Assembly: GCA_024224295.1 (NCBI GenBank)
Contig: JAAENN010000118.1
Coordinates: forward strand, 81,532-145,531
DNA from: Shimia sp.
GTDB taxonomy: Bacteria > Pseudomonadota > Alphaproteobacteria > Rhodobacterales > Rhodobacteraceae
DNA: 64,000 nucleotides
Direction of reading: 5' to 3'
Both the position numbers and the translations under genes were made by a program. Within the stretch, counting starts at the first letter, position 1. Every line of letters starts with the position of its first letter. The notes beneath the pieces were generated by a model that saw only the letters and a list, made by a program, of their open reading frames with translations, was not told where the DNA came from and did not search any database. This document shows, one piece after another, positions 35,685-46,759 of this stretch.

Positions 35685-36593
35685 ATGATTGATCGGCGTA
35701 TCAAATTTCGTCATATCCAGTGCTTTGCCGAGATTGTACGGCACAACAGCCTGAAATCGGCGGCGCAGCATCTGCATCTGACGCAACCGGCGATCTCCAA
35801 AACCCTGAAAGAGTTGGAAGAGATTGTCGGGTCTGTTCTGCTGGTGCGTAATCGGGGCGGTGTCAGCCTGACCAAGCAGGGTGAGGTGTTTTTGCACTTT
35901 GCCCAGATGAGTTTGGCGGCATTACAGCAGGGTCTGAATGGCGTTGCACAGATGGAGAAGACGGGTCAGGAGAGCCTCGCAGTTGGGGCCCTGCCAAGTG
36001 TGGCGGCGCGGTTGATGCCGGAAGTAGTTCAAGCCTTTTCAGATTTGGCGCCGGATGTGACGCTGCATATTCATGACGGGCCACACGGTTATCTGATTGA
36101 GGAACTGCGTCAGGGGCGGCTTGATGTGGTGATCGGGCGAATGGGAGCCCCTGAAGTGATGCGGGGCATCGCCTTCACTCAGCTTTATGATGAGCATGTC
36201 GAGTTTGTTGTACGTAGAGGGCATCCGTTGCTCGCACAGCCGGACATTCAACGCTTGGAGGATTGGCCGGTGATTTTCCCGCCGGAAGCCGCAGCGATCC
36301 GGCCATTGGTGGATCGGGCTCTGGTGGCGCAGGGCGTCGGGGAAATCGGCCGGAAAGTCGAAAGCGTGTCCGGTGCCTTTGGCCGGAATTATGTTCTTTC
36401 CAATGACGCGGTTTGGATCATCTCCAATGGTGTGGTGGCCAAAGAGTTGGGAAGCGGCGCGTTGGTGCGCCTGCCGTTTGATACGTCTCTTACCAAAGGG
36501 CCTGTGGGCTTGATGGCGCGCACGGATACTCAGTTGTCTGCAGCTGAGTTTCTGTTCAGGCGGATTGTCTCGGATATTGCGGAACGTCTCTAG
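35685..36593 (+). CDS. pcaQ: LysR-type regulator of protocatechuate genes
   Basis: 302 residues. The N-terminal helix-turn-helix (FRHIQCFAEIVRHNSLKSAAQHLHLTQPAISKTLKELE) is typical of LysR, and the effector domain follows from about 95. The N-terminal RIKFRHI and overall length fit PcaQ, an activator that responds to beta-ketoadipate pathway intermediates. The ATG at 35685 is used; a TTG at 35649 is also possible. It is divergent from pobA-pcaCHG-BKACE-pcaB, the position known for pcaQ in alphaproteobacteria. Confidence 0.85.
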   Translation: MIDRRIKFRHIQCFAEIVRHNSLKSAAQHLHLTQPAISKTLKELEEIVGSVLLVRNRGGVSLTKQGEVFLHFAQMSLAALQQGLNGVAQMEKTGQESLAVGALPSVAARLMPEVVQAFSDLAPDVTLHIHDGPHGYLIEELRQGRLDVVIGRMGAPEVMRGIAFTQLYDEHVEFVVRRGHPLLAQPDIQRLEDWPVIFPPEAAAIRPLVDRALVAQGVGEIGRKVESVSGAFGRNYVLSNDAVWIISNGVVAKELGSGALVRLPFDTSLTKGPVGLMARTDTQLSAAEFLFRRIVSDIAERL

Positions 36594-36703
36594 TAACGGA
36601 GTTCCATCGATCCGCAATATGGCGCTTTTCCGCCTGTGCGCTTTTAGTTTGGCAGAAAACCTCCATATTGACCGTGATAACAAAAAACGAATGAGGTGTT
36701 TCC

Positions 36704-36934
36704 ATGAAACTTATTGTTGTTCCGGCTATGCTGGGAAGTCTTGCTGTTTTGTCCGCATGTTCAACAGGGTCCGTTACTCAACGTGACGTCGAATGCGCAG
36801 GCGCAACTGTTGTAGGGGCCGTAGTTGGCGGTGCCTTGGGTAACCAGTTGGGTGGGGGCTCCGGCCAGGACATTCTGACAGCTGGTGGTGCGGTAGCTGG
36901 CGGCACTGTAGCCAACAAGGCGGCAGGCTGTTAA
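36704..36934 (+). CDS. Small glycine-zipper lipoprotein
   Basis: 76 residues. Signal peptide with lipobox LSAC (Cys at about 19), then a glycine-rich segment with a glycine-zipper pattern (VVGAVVGGALGNQLGGGSG and GGAVAGGTVANK). It is probably an outer-membrane-anchored lipoprotein of the OsmB/17-kDa-antigen type. ATG 36704 has GAGGTG upstream. It stands alone, convergent with gyrB, and is closed by a strong terminator. Confidence 0.75.
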   Translation: MKLIVVPAMLGSLAVLSACSTGSVTQRDVECAGATVVGAVVGGALGNQLGGGSGQDILTAGGAVAGGTVANKAAGC

Positions 36935-36960
36935 GCGCTTTTAAGGCACACAAGTATTCA

Positions 36961-36999
36961 AAAAAGGCTGGCGCTCGGCAAGGAGCGACAGCCTTTTTT
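36961..36999. terminator. Bidirectional terminator between the lipoprotein gene and gyrB
   Basis: Arms AAAAAGGCTG.CGCTC and GAGCG.CAGCCTTTTT with one mismatch and a 6-nt loop, with T-runs in both directions (T-run to 36999 on plus, A-run from 36960 read on minus). It serves both convergent genes. Confidence 0.88.
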
Positions 37000-37016
37000 T
37001 GTTTTTGGATTCTAAT

Positions 37017-39434
<2,418 letters not shown>

Positions 39435-39528
39435 TCATGTCGCCCTTTTTCATTTGCGGATTTTATATCGGGTTTGGGGGCGGTTGTCACGCAAATGACA
39501 AGGATTTTTGAGAAACGTTCGGGATGGG

Positions 39529-40650
39529 TTAGGCCGTTGAGGACAGGCTGGAAACCCCAGCCTCATCGGTCACTTCGACATATTGCGCGCGATCACCTAA
39601 AGCCTCAAACAGCCCAGCTTCGGTGCCGGTCATCCAGGCCTGAGCTCCAAGGGCGCAAATCTCGTCATACAGCGCGGCGCGGCGGTCTGGATCAAGATGG
39701 GCTGCGACTTCGTCCAATAGCAAGATTGGAGCTGCGCCAAGGTCGTCCTTGAGGGCTCGTGCGTTGGCGAGGATCAAGGACACAAGCAGCGCCTTCTGCT
39801 CGCCGGTGGAGCAATCTTTGGCGGGCACGCCCTTCTCGCGGTAGGTGCCAATCATGTCAGTGCGGTGTGGTCCCACCAAGGTGCGCCCAGAGGCAATGTC
39901 GCGGAACCGGCTTTCTGTCAGAGCTTCGAGCAGGTCCGGCTCGGTGGTCGGCATCGCGCCTTCGCTCTGGATCAGCTCCAACTCTGCTACAGGAAAAGCT
40001 GTCTGCGTGGCCGCCTGCGCGTCCAGAAGGCGTTCCATGCTGGCTGCGCGAGCTTGTTGAATGCGCGCACCGGCCTCGGCCATTTGCCGCTCCAGAGCGA
40101 CATACCAATGCGCATCGCTGATCTGTTCTTTCAGCAAGCGATTGCGTTCCCGCATGGCCTTCTCATAGGCGAGGCTGGCCTCGGCGTGCTCCGGATAAAA
40201 ACTGAGCGTCATACGATCAAGAAACCGCCGCCGCCCCTCGGCGCCTTCGATCCACAGACGGTCCATCGCAGGGATCAGCCACAACACCCGGCAAATTCGC
40301 CCCAGTTGAGTCTGTGGTGCAGCTTTGCTGTCAATCTGTACCTGTCGCGCTGCACCGTTTTCTGACCGTACATCAATTTCGTAGGTTTGATTTGCCGCCT
40401 GCAACAGGCCGGACAGTTTCCAGCCAATGGCTTCTGGTCGACGCGTCATTTCCTCCGCACTGGCCCGGCGAATGCCGCGGCCCGGCGAAAATAGCGACAC
40501 CGCCTCTAGAATGTTGGTCTTGCCCGCACCATTAGGCCCAAACAAGGCCACCGGGCGCGCATCGCAGTTGAGCGCGCCCTTTTTGTGGGATCGAAAATGA
40601 GACAGGCTCAGGGATTTCAGAAACAGCTCAGACACAGGCCCGGCATTCAC
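39529..40650 (-). CDS. recF: DNA replication and repair protein RecF
   Basis: 373 residues. Walker A GPNGAGKT near residue 34, the SMC-like signature STGEQKALLVSLILANA and Walker B ILLLDEVAAHLD. RecF helps load RecA at gaps in single-stranded DNA. The start could be ATG 40650 or a GTG five codons in; the conserved part begins with LKSLSLSHFRSHK. It lies 41 bases after dnaN in the replication block. Confidence 0.95.
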   Translation of the reverse strand: MNAGPVSELFLKSLSLSHFRSHKKGALNCDARPVALFGPNGAGKTNILEAVSLFSPGRGIRRASAEEMTRRPEAIGWKLSGLLQAANQTYEIDVRSENGAARQVQIDSKAAPQTQLGRICRVLWLIPAMDRLWIEGAEGRRRFLDRMTLSFYPEHAEASLAYEKAMRERNRLLKEQISDAHWYVALERQMAEAGARIQQARAASMERLLDAQAATQTAFPVAELELIQSEGAMPTTEPDLLEALTESRFRDIASGRTLVGPHRTDMIGTYREKGVPAKDCSTGEQKALLVSLILANARALKDDLGAAPILLLDEVAAHLDPDRRAALYDEICALGAQAWMTGTEAGLFEALGDRAQYVEVTDEAGVSSLSSTA

Positions 40651-40656
40651 TTTCTA

Positions 40657-40676
40657 CAAATATCCCCGCCGGAGGC
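40657..40676 (-). repeat. Short intergenic motif, copy 1 (dnaN-recF gap)
   Basis: The minus strand reads GCCTCCGGCGGGGATATTTG. It matches 19 of 20 bases of the copy at 45756-45775. It follows the 3' end of dnaN in the direction of transcription and ends seven bases before recF. Confidence 0.6.
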
Positions 40677-40691
40677 ATCCGCGTCAGCGGA

Positions 40692-41810
40692 TCATACCCG
40701 CATTGGCATCACAACGTAGACGGCGGAAGTGTCGCCACCTTCGCGCATCAATGTCGGATCGCCTGCGGAATTGAACATAAACACAGCGTTTTCGCGGTCT
40801 ACCTGGCTGGCGATTTCCAGCAGGTATTTGGCGTTAAAGCCAATTTCCAAACGTTCATCATTGTAAGCCACAACCAGCTCTTCTTCTGCGGCGCCGCTGT
40901 CAGGTGAGTTCACTGACAACACCAGGCGGTCTTCGTCCAGCTGCAGCTTCACTGCTCGGGAGCGCTCGGAGGATACGGTCGCCACACGGTCCACCGCCTT
41001 GGCAAACTCAGAGGCGTCGACTTCCAATTTACGGGTGTTCCCCTGCGGAATCACACGGGTGTAGTCCGGGAAGGTGCCGTCAATCACCTTCGAGGTCAGG
41101 GTGATGTGCGGGGTGGCAAAGCGTACTTTGGTTTCGCTGACCGATACGGCGATTTCCATTTCGTCATCGTCCAGCAGCTTGCGCAGCTCGCCCACGGTTT
41201 TGCGCGGCACAATCACGCCGGGCATGTCGTTGGCGCCATCCGGCAGATCCGTGTCAATGCGGGCCAGACGGTGACCATCGGTGGCCACAGCGCGCAGCAC
41301 TTTACCGCCCTCGCCGTCAGACACATGCATGTAGACGCCGTTCAGGTAGTAACGGGTTTCTTCCGTGGAGATCGCAAACTTTGATTTGTCGAACAAGCGG
41401 CGCAAGGCGGGTGCGGGGGCCGAGAAGTTCGATGAGTACTCAGACGACGCCATCACAGGGAAATCTTCGCGAGGCAGGGTTGCCAGCGAGAAGTTGGAGC
41501 GCCCTGCTTCCACCGTCAGGCGGCCTGCGGCGCTGTCATCTGTGAGAGTCACAAGCGCGCCGTCTGGCAATTTGCGCACAATCTCGTGCAGCGTGGTGGC
41601 GGCCACAGTTGTGGCACCGGCGCGCTCGACCATGGCGTTGGCCTTGTCGACCACTTCAATGTCCAGATCAGTGGCGCGGAATTGCACGGTGTCGCCTTCG
41701 GCTTCGATCAGCACATTGGCAAGGATTGGAATGGTGTTGCGGCGTTCCACAACCGATTGCGCTTGGCTCACTGCTTTCAGCAGCACGGCGCGTTCAATAC
41801 TGATTTTCAT
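40692..41810 (-). CDS. dnaN: DNA polymerase III beta subunit (sliding clamp)
   Basis: 372 residues in three similar clamp domains of about 120 each (N-terminal MKISIERAVLLKAVSQAQSVVERRNTIPIL, and the C-terminal end SAVYVVMPMRV, which includes the MPM-R tail of the family). It encircles DNA and holds polymerase III. Downstream of dnaA in the same direction, with a terminator-like hairpin after dnaA suggesting dnaN has its own promoter in the 172-bp gap. Confidence 0.98.
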   Translation of the reverse strand: MKISIERAVLLKAVSQAQSVVERRNTIPILANVLIEAEGDTVQFRATDLDIEVVDKANAMVERAGATTVAATTLHEIVRKLPDGALVTLTDDSAAGRLTVEAGRSNFSLATLPREDFPVMASSEYSSNFSAPAPALRRLFDKSKFAISTEETRYYLNGVYMHVSDGEGGKVLRAVATDGHRLARIDTDLPDGANDMPGVIVPRKTVGELRKLLDDDEMEIAVSVSETKVRFATPHITLTSKVIDGTFPDYTRVIPQGNTRKLEVDASEFAKAVDRVATVSSERSRAVKLQLDEDRLVLSVNSPDSGAAEEELVVAYNDERLEIGFNAKYLLEIASQVDRENAVFMFNSAGDPTLMREGGDTSAVYVVMPMRV

Positions 41811-41927
41811 CCCATCACCCTCCGATTACCGGGACAGGCACCTTAGCGAGGTGGTCTCTCGGTACAAGTCTTTTCCTAGGGTTGTCGGTGAAGTCGCGAG
41901 GGGCGTCAAGCGCCAAGCGACCAAAAG

Positions 41928-41958
41928 AAAACGCCGCACCCAAGGGACACGGCGTTTT
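41928..41958 (-). terminator. Terminator after dnaA
   Basis: AAAACGCCG (41928-41936) pairs with CGGCGTTTT (41950-41958) around a 13-nt loop. Read on the minus strand the stem ends in TTTT followed by CTTTT. It lies 24 bases past the dnaA stop. Confidence 0.8.
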
Positions 41959-41982
41959 GGCTTAAAGTGTGACCGGAAACAC

Positions 41983-43356
41983 TCAGGCTTCGAGTGTGCG
42001 GCGCAGCAATTCGAGATCTTCGGCGATCTGCCCATCCGAGTTGCGCAGCTCTTCGATACGTCTCACCCCGTGCATCACAGTGGTGTGGTCACGCCCGCCG
42101 AAGCGACGGCCGATCTCTGGAAGAGAGCGGCTGGTCAGCTGTTTGCAGAGATACATGGCCACCTGACGAGGGCGGGCAAAGGTGCGCACGCGCTTGGGGC
42201 CGATCATGTCTGACAGCCTAATATTATAGTGCTCCGCCACCTTACGTTGGATTTCTTCGACAGAAATTTTTCGCTCAGAGGCGCGTAGAACGTCAGACAG
42301 ACAGTCCTGCGTAAGCTCCATGGTAATTTCGCGCCCAACCAGCGACGCGAAAGCAAACAGGCGGGTCAAAGCGCCTTCGAGTACACGCACATTGGTTGAG
42401 ATGCGGTGAGCGAGGAATTCCAGTACGCCGTCTTGCAGCTGTAATTCCGGGTATTGTTCGCGGTAGGCGTCGACCTTGTTTTGCAGAATGCCAAGGCGCA
42501 GTTCGTAGTCGGTAGGGTGCAGGTCCACAACCAAACCACATTGCAGACGGCTCTTGATGCGCTCTTCGAGGTCTTTGATCTCACCCGGTGCGCGGTCAGC
42601 GGAGATGATGATCTGTTTGTTCTGATCCACCAATGCGTTGAAGGTGTGGAAGAACTCTTCCTGGGTGCTGTCTTTGCCAGCGATAAACTGCACATCGTCG
42701 ACCATCAGCACATCTACAGAGCGGAAGAGCTCTTTGAAATCCATCATCTTGCGGTCGCGCAGGGCTTGTACAAAGCGGTACATGAATTGTTCGGCTGATA
42801 GGTACAGGACGTTCAGATCTGGGCGCTGTGCCTGAAGTTCCCATGCAATCGCGTGCATCAGGTGAGTTTTACCAAGGCCCACGCCGCCATAGAGGAACAG
42901 CGGATTAAATGTCACCGGACCACCTTCGCCAACACGGCGCGCTGCGGCATTTGCCAGTTCGTTAGGTTTGCCAACCACAAAGCTGTCAAAGGTGAAACGC
43001 GCATCCAATGGCGCGCCGGTCATGCCCATGTCGCTGTTTTCAGACGCTGGTGCTGCCGCTGTACTCGCTGTCTTCACAGTATCAGCCGGTTTGGCTGTAC
43101 GTGGCGCAGTGGTTTTGGCGGCTACCTTGAATTGCATGCGTTGCACGTCCGCACCGTTCAGGTTCATCTGATGCAGGATCAGATCACCATAGTTTTGCGA
43201 CACGTAGTTGCCGATAAAATTTGTCGGTACGTGAAAGGTGGCGACGCCATCTTTCAACTCGGAAAAATTGACAGGCTCAATCCAGGTTTTGAAATTATTT
43301 TGACCCACAGTTTTGAGTAGGTCTTGTCGGATGTCACCCCATGCGTCGTCAGTCAT
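41983..43356 (-). CDS. dnaA: Chromosomal replication initiator DnaA
   Basis: 457 residues. Domain I (QDLLKTVGQNNFKTWIEP), a linker rich in A, T and P, AAA+ domain III with Walker A GGVGLGKTH and Walker B VLMVDDVQF, and domain IV with the DnaA-box recognition signature GGRDHTTVMHGVRRIEE. Binds DnaA boxes at the origin. Its 5' flank has only one near-match to a DnaA box (43742-43750), so the origin may not be here. Confidence 0.98.
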   Translation of the reverse strand: MTDDAWGDIRQDLLKTVGQNNFKTWIEPVNFSELKDGVATFHVPTNFIGNYVSQNYGDLILHQMNLNGADVQRMQFKVAAKTTAPRTAKPADTVKTASTAAAPASENSDMGMTGAPLDARFTFDSFVVGKPNELANAAARRVGEGGPVTFNPLFLYGGVGLGKTHLMHAIAWELQAQRPDLNVLYLSAEQFMYRFVQALRDRKMMDFKELFRSVDVLMVDDVQFIAGKDSTQEEFFHTFNALVDQNKQIIISADRAPGEIKDLEERIKSRLQCGLVVDLHPTDYELRLGILQNKVDAYREQYPELQLQDGVLEFLAHRISTNVRVLEGALTRLFAFASLVGREITMELTQDCLSDVLRASERKISVEEIQRKVAEHYNIRLSDMIGPKRVRTFARPRQVAMYLCKQLTSRSLPEIGRRFGGRDHTTVMHGVRRIEELRNSDGQIAEDLELLRRTLEA

Positions 43357-44088
43357 CTGTCCCCGTTTTCCTTCACACGTCTTTTATACCAGGCGTTGCC
43401 CGGTCTCTGCCTTTTAGTCCCGTGAAACATCACTCCAAAGGGCCGCTGGCGGCAAAGCTACTTCAAGCAAAATACAACCATGCCGGAGGTCCCTACTCTC
43501 CGGTTGCGTGTTGCCATCGGCGCGCAGATGCGCTGCTTTGTGGAACAGGTAAACACCCCGGGAACCATGGCGATCGCACTTGCACAAGCGCGGTCTGCTA
43601 GGTCACCCGGTACGGCATAGCCACCGTGTGTCGGCGTCTGTCCCCCCCAAGGCGAAATGAATCGCTGCAAGAACCTAACAAGCTGGTGCTAAATCGGGCA
43701 ACTGAACTTCGAACTTGACTCAGGTATTCGCCAAAAAGAATCTATCCACAGGTAGTTAAGTCGTTGAATTAAATCAGATTTGCCTGAAATTTTGATCTAT
43801 TCTAAGCTGACGCATGCGCAAAGATCTCTATGATCGATCTGGGCACGAAAGCACTCTGGACTCGGCTCTAAAACCCCGATTTTGTCTGCGTTTTGCGGGC
43901 TGTGGCCACATCTGGTTGTTGCGCCGCAGCCACAGCCGTTCTGACGCGTGGGGAGTCGCAAAAAAGGAATCGCTCTCAGTTTCAGCACGACTCATTTGCG
44001 TTGAGTGGACCGCCTTACAAGATCGGCATTCCGTCGGGGCTATATCCGGCCCTTGCTTGCAGACGCGCGTCCGTGCATTAACAGCTTG
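43357..44088. other. 732-bp non-coding region between dnaA and nth
   Basis: No supported gene. It must hold the divergent promoters of dnaA and nth. One near DnaA box CTATCCACA (43742-43750, one mismatch to TTATCCACA) lies in an AT-rich patch (43725-43810). A 9-bp perfect inverted repeat lies at 43898-43937. A short ATG frame at 43480-43626 has no ribosome site. rpsT, which I recall next to dnaA in several alphaproteobacteria, is not here. Confidence 0.5.
43898..43937. repeat. Inverted repeat in the dnaA-nth gap
   Basis: GGCTGTGGC (43898-43906) and GCCACAGCC (43929-43937), perfect over 9 bp with a 22-nt loop. No T-run follows. It could be part of a small RNA, an nth leader or a protein-binding site. 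Confidence 0.45.
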
Positions 44089-44733
44089 ATGGCCAAGCAA
44101 CTTGATTACCATACGATCCGGGAGATCTTTACCCGGTTTGAGGCAGCCGAAGCCGCGCCCGAAGGCGAACTGGACCACACCAATGCCTACACATTGGTGG
44201 TGGCTGTTGCCCTGTCGGCGCAAGCGACAGATGTCGGCGTCAACCGCGCCACCAAAGAGCTGTTCAAAATTGCCGACACCCCGCAGAAGATGCTCGACCT
44301 CGGAGAAGAGAAAGTCATCGAGCACATCAAGACCATCGGCCTCTATCGCAACAAAGCCAAGAACGTGATCAAACTCAGCCGTATCCTTGTGGACGACTAT
44401 AGCGGCGAGGTGCCAAATTCCCGTGCTGCACTGGAGAGCCTGCCTGGCGTGGGGCGTAAGACCGCCAATGTCGTTCTGAACATGTGGTGGCGTTACCCGG
44501 CGCAGGCTGTGGACACGCATATTTTCCGCTTTGGCAACCGCACCGGCGTCTGCCCAGGCAAAGACGTGGTGGCGGTGGAGCGCGCCATCGAAGACCAAAT
44601 TCCAGTGGACTTTCAACTCCACGCCCATCACTGGATGATCCTGCACGGCCGCTACGTGTGCAAAGCGCGCAAGCCTTTGTGTGGCACCTGTCTCATCCGC
44701 GATCTCTGCCTATTTGAGGACAAAAACCTATGA
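44089..44733 (+). CDS. nth: Endonuclease III (DNA glycosylase/AP lyase)
   Basis: 214 residues. The helix-hairpin-helix LPGVGRKTANVV has the catalytic K124, and D142 is in VDTHIFR. The [4Fe-4S] cysteines are C191, C198, C201 and C207 with the spacing C-X6-C-X2-C-X5-C. It removes oxidised pyrimidines and cuts the abasic site. The start at 44089 is chosen because the family begins near here; earlier codons in frame look unrelated. Overlaps the kinase gene by four bases (ATGA). Confidence 0.95.
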   Translation: MAKQLDYHTIREIFTRFEAAEAAPEGELDHTNAYTLVVAVALSAQATDVGVNRATKELFKIADTPQKMLDLGEEKVIEHIKTIGLYRNKAKNVIKLSRILVDDYSGEVPNSRAALESLPGVGRKTANVVLNMWWRYPAQAVDTHIFRFGNRTGVCPGKDVVAVERAIEDQIPVDFQLHAHHWMILHGRYVCKARKPLCGTCLIRDLCLFEDKNL

Positions 44734-45716
44734 CGCAATACCAAGTGGTTGGCATCGGCAACGCCGTTGTTGACGTGATCAGCCAATCCGATGACAGTTT
44801 TCTGGACCTGATGGGCATCCAGAAAGGCATCATGCAGCTGGTAGAAAAAGAACGCGGCGAGATGCTCTATGCGGCCATGACCAACCGCAAGCAGGCGCCG
44901 GGCGGTTCGGTGGCCAATACGCTTGCCGGACTTGGCGCACTGGGCTTGTCGACCGGTTTTATTGGGCGGGTGAGCGATGATGCGTTAGGGCAGTTCTACG
45001 CAAGTGAAATGCAGGCGGACGGCACCGATTTTGTGAATCCTTTGGTGGAAGGCGATGAGCTGCCGACGTCTCGCTCGATGATCTTTGTCTCCCCAGACGG
45101 TGAACGCTCAATGAACACTTACTTGGGCATTTCGTCCGAAGTTGGCCCGGACGATGTGTCCGATGACGTGGCTGGCAAGGCGCAGCTGCTGTTCCTTGAA
45201 GGCTACCTCTACGACAAACCCAAAGGCAAAGCCGCCTTTGAGCGGGCTGCCAAGCTTTGTCAGGACGGCGGTGGTAAAGCGGGTATCGCCTTGTCTGACC
45301 CCTTCTGCGTAGAGCGCCATCGCGACGACTTCCGTCGCTTGGTGAAAGAGCTCGACTTTGTGATTGGCAACGAACACGAATGGCAATCGCTGTATCAAAC
45401 GGATCTCACCGCGGCCCTTGAGCAGGCAGCACAGGACTGTGGAATGGTTGTGTGTACGCGCTCCGGCCAGGACGTCGTGCTACTCAGCGGCGATGAAGAG
45501 GCCACCGTGTCGGTGAATGAAATTGTGCCTGTGGACGCCACAGGCGCTGGCGATCAGTTTGCCTGCGGTTTCCTCTACGGTGTGGCCACCGGCCAATCTC
45601 TGGAAGTGTCCGGCAGGATGGGCTGTATCGCAGCGGCGGAAGTCATTAGCCACTATGGCGCGCGGCCTGAGGCGGACATCAAAGCGCTGTTCCAAAAGGC
45701 GGGTTTGATCGGGTAA
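44730..45716 (+). CDS. PfkB-family kinase, probable adenosine kinase
   Basis: 328 residues of the ribokinase fold. GIGNAVVDVI at the start, the GGSVANTLAG substrate loop near 55, and the C-terminal PfkB signature VDATGAGDQFACGFLYG with the catalytic Asp. The overall pattern resembles bacterial adenosine kinases, which make AMP from adenosine and ATP, but other nucleosides or sugars cannot be ruled out. Coupled to nth by an ATGA overlap. Confidence 0.85.
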   Translation: MTQYQVVGIGNAVVDVISQSDDSFLDLMGIQKGIMQLVEKERGEMLYAAMTNRKQAPGGSVANTLAGLGALGLSTGFIGRVSDDALGQFYASEMQADGTDFVNPLVEGDELPTSRSMIFVSPDGERSMNTYLGISSEVGPDDVSDDVAGKAQLLFLEGYLYDKPKGKAAFERAAKLCQDGGGKAGIALSDPFCVERHRDDFRRLVKELDFVIGNEHEWQSLYQTDLTAALEQAAQDCGMVVCTRSGQDVVLLSGDEEATVSVNEIVPVDATGAGDQFACGFLYGVATGQSLEVSGRMGCIAAAEVISHYGARPEADIKALFQKAGLIG

Positions 45717-45755
45717 ACGCCACCTCTGACATCTGCGTTGGTGGCGACAATAATC

Positions 45756-45775
45756 GCCTTCGGCGGGGATATTTG
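45756..45775 (+). repeat. Short intergenic motif, copy 2 (after the PfkB kinase gene)
   Basis: GCCTTCGGCGGGGATATTTG on the plus strand, 19 of 20 identical to the copy at 40657-40676 when both are read in the direction of the preceding gene. It starts 40 bases after the kinase stop. Confidence 0.6.
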
Positions 45776-45803
45776 GGGACTATGAATGGCTGGTGTCTTG
45801 GGA

Positions 45804-45861
45804 GCGCTCCGCTCGCCACGCCGGTCGACACTGCGCGATGCTTACGTCTTGAGCGGAGCGC
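45804..45861. repeat. Inverted repeat downstream of the PfkB kinase gene
   Basis: GCGCTCCGCTC (45804-45814) and GAGCGGAGCGC (45851-45861), a perfect 11-bp pair with a 36-nt loop. It lies between the convergent kinase and TetR genes and has no T-run. Confidence 0.5.
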
Positions 45862-45957
45862 CATTCACAGTTACGGTCATCGGCTTCCCAGCCTGTACCG
45901 CGTAGGTAGACTACCCTCTGGGCGGTTAATTTGTTGTTAACCACCATTCACTGTGTG

Positions 45958-45967
45958 CAAATATCCC
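45958..45967 (-). repeat. Partial third copy of the GGGATATTTG motif
   Basis: The minus strand reads CCCCGGGATATTTG here, sharing the GGGATATTTG end of the two longer copies. It lies downstream of the TetR gene on its coding strand. Confidence 0.4.
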
Positions 45968-46008
45968 GGGGTGAATTGGGCTTTTGGCCCAAGAGGGGCT
46001 GGCCCCTG

Positions 46009-46629
46009 CTACCGTAATGACGCCAGCGCCATGTCCGTCAATTGGGCGCTGAGATCTGCGACAAAAGTCTCTGGCTCATCTGCCCGCGGGCGATACCAAA
46101 ACACCGGGGCGTTGATCAAAAGCAGCAGCGATTGCAGCGCTATGGAGATGTTTTGTGCGCGGAAACTGCCGCCCTGCATGCCGGTTTGTAGTACATCTCG
46201 AAACAGGTTTTCGTACGTCTTTCTCTCTTGCTGGATACGTGCAAACAGTTCGCGCTCCAAGGCGGTGGTCGATTTTTGCTGAACGCCGACATAAGACTGA
46301 ATGATCACCTTGTGGTATGGCAGCGTGCGCAGGACCTCTGGGATATGGGTCAGTATCATCTGCCGCAAATTGTCTTCGGGCGTGGCGTCCAGGGCGATTA
46401 CTGGCGGCACTTTTTGTAGTACGAAATCCGCCGCGCGCAGGCAGACTTGGGCAAGGAGCACGCCCTTGGAAGGGAAGTGATGATAAATCCGCCCCTTAGT
46501 GGATCCAAGCTGACGCGCCACGTCGTCGATGGAGGCCGTATCTGCTCCAAGCCGCATAAAAACCTCGGCTGCGGCGTCCAAGATCTCGGCCTTTGAGGCG
46601 CTCATCTCTGTCTTTCTGGTGTTCGCCAT
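46009..46629 (-). CDS. TetR-family regulator of the acyl-CoA dehydrogenase/liv operon
   Basis: 206 residues. The N-terminal helix-turn-helix (ADTASIDDVARQLGSTKGRIYHHFPSKG) is typical of TetR regulators, including those of fatty-acid or acyl-CoA catabolism. GAGG lies five bases before the ATG. It is divergent from the acyl-CoA dehydrogenase gene at 46760, with a palindrome in the gap, so it probably represses that operon and is released by an acyl-CoA; the ligand is an inference. Confidence 0.83.
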   Translation of the reverse strand: MANTRKTEMSASKAEILDAAAEVFMRLGADTASIDDVARQLGSTKGRIYHHFPSKGVLLAQVCLRAADFVLQKVPPVIALDATPEDNLRQMILTHIPEVLRTLPYHKVIIQSYVGVQQKSTTALERELFARIQQERKTYENLFRDVLQTGMQGGSFRAQNISIALQSLLLLINAPVFWYRPRADEPETFVADLSAQLTDMALASLR

Positions 46630-46677
46630 TGGGCCTCACAGAATCCGACTAACGCAACGTCGCGCAACCCGCCTCCG

Positions 46678-46700
46678 TTGACAGCATACTCAGTAGTATG
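46678..46700. promoter_or_regulatory. Probable operator and promoter between TetR and acyl-CoA dehydrogenase
   Basis: Perfect palindrome CATACT-CAGT-AGTATG (46685-46700), directly next to a TTGACA (46678-46683) that may be a -35 element for the rightward operon. The site is 60 bp before the dehydrogenase start and 56 bp from the TetR start. Confidence 0.5.
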
Positions 46701-46759
46701 TTTGCCTCAGAGGTGCAATCTCCGACCCAAAGGGCGGAGGCCTTGGGAGGGGCGTTTGC

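Noticed and set aside
43742..43750. Possible replication origin next to dnaA
   Set aside because: Only one near DnaA box was found and no cluster or AT-rich unwinding repeat series; in several alphaproteobacteria the origin is not beside dnaA. Not called as an origin.
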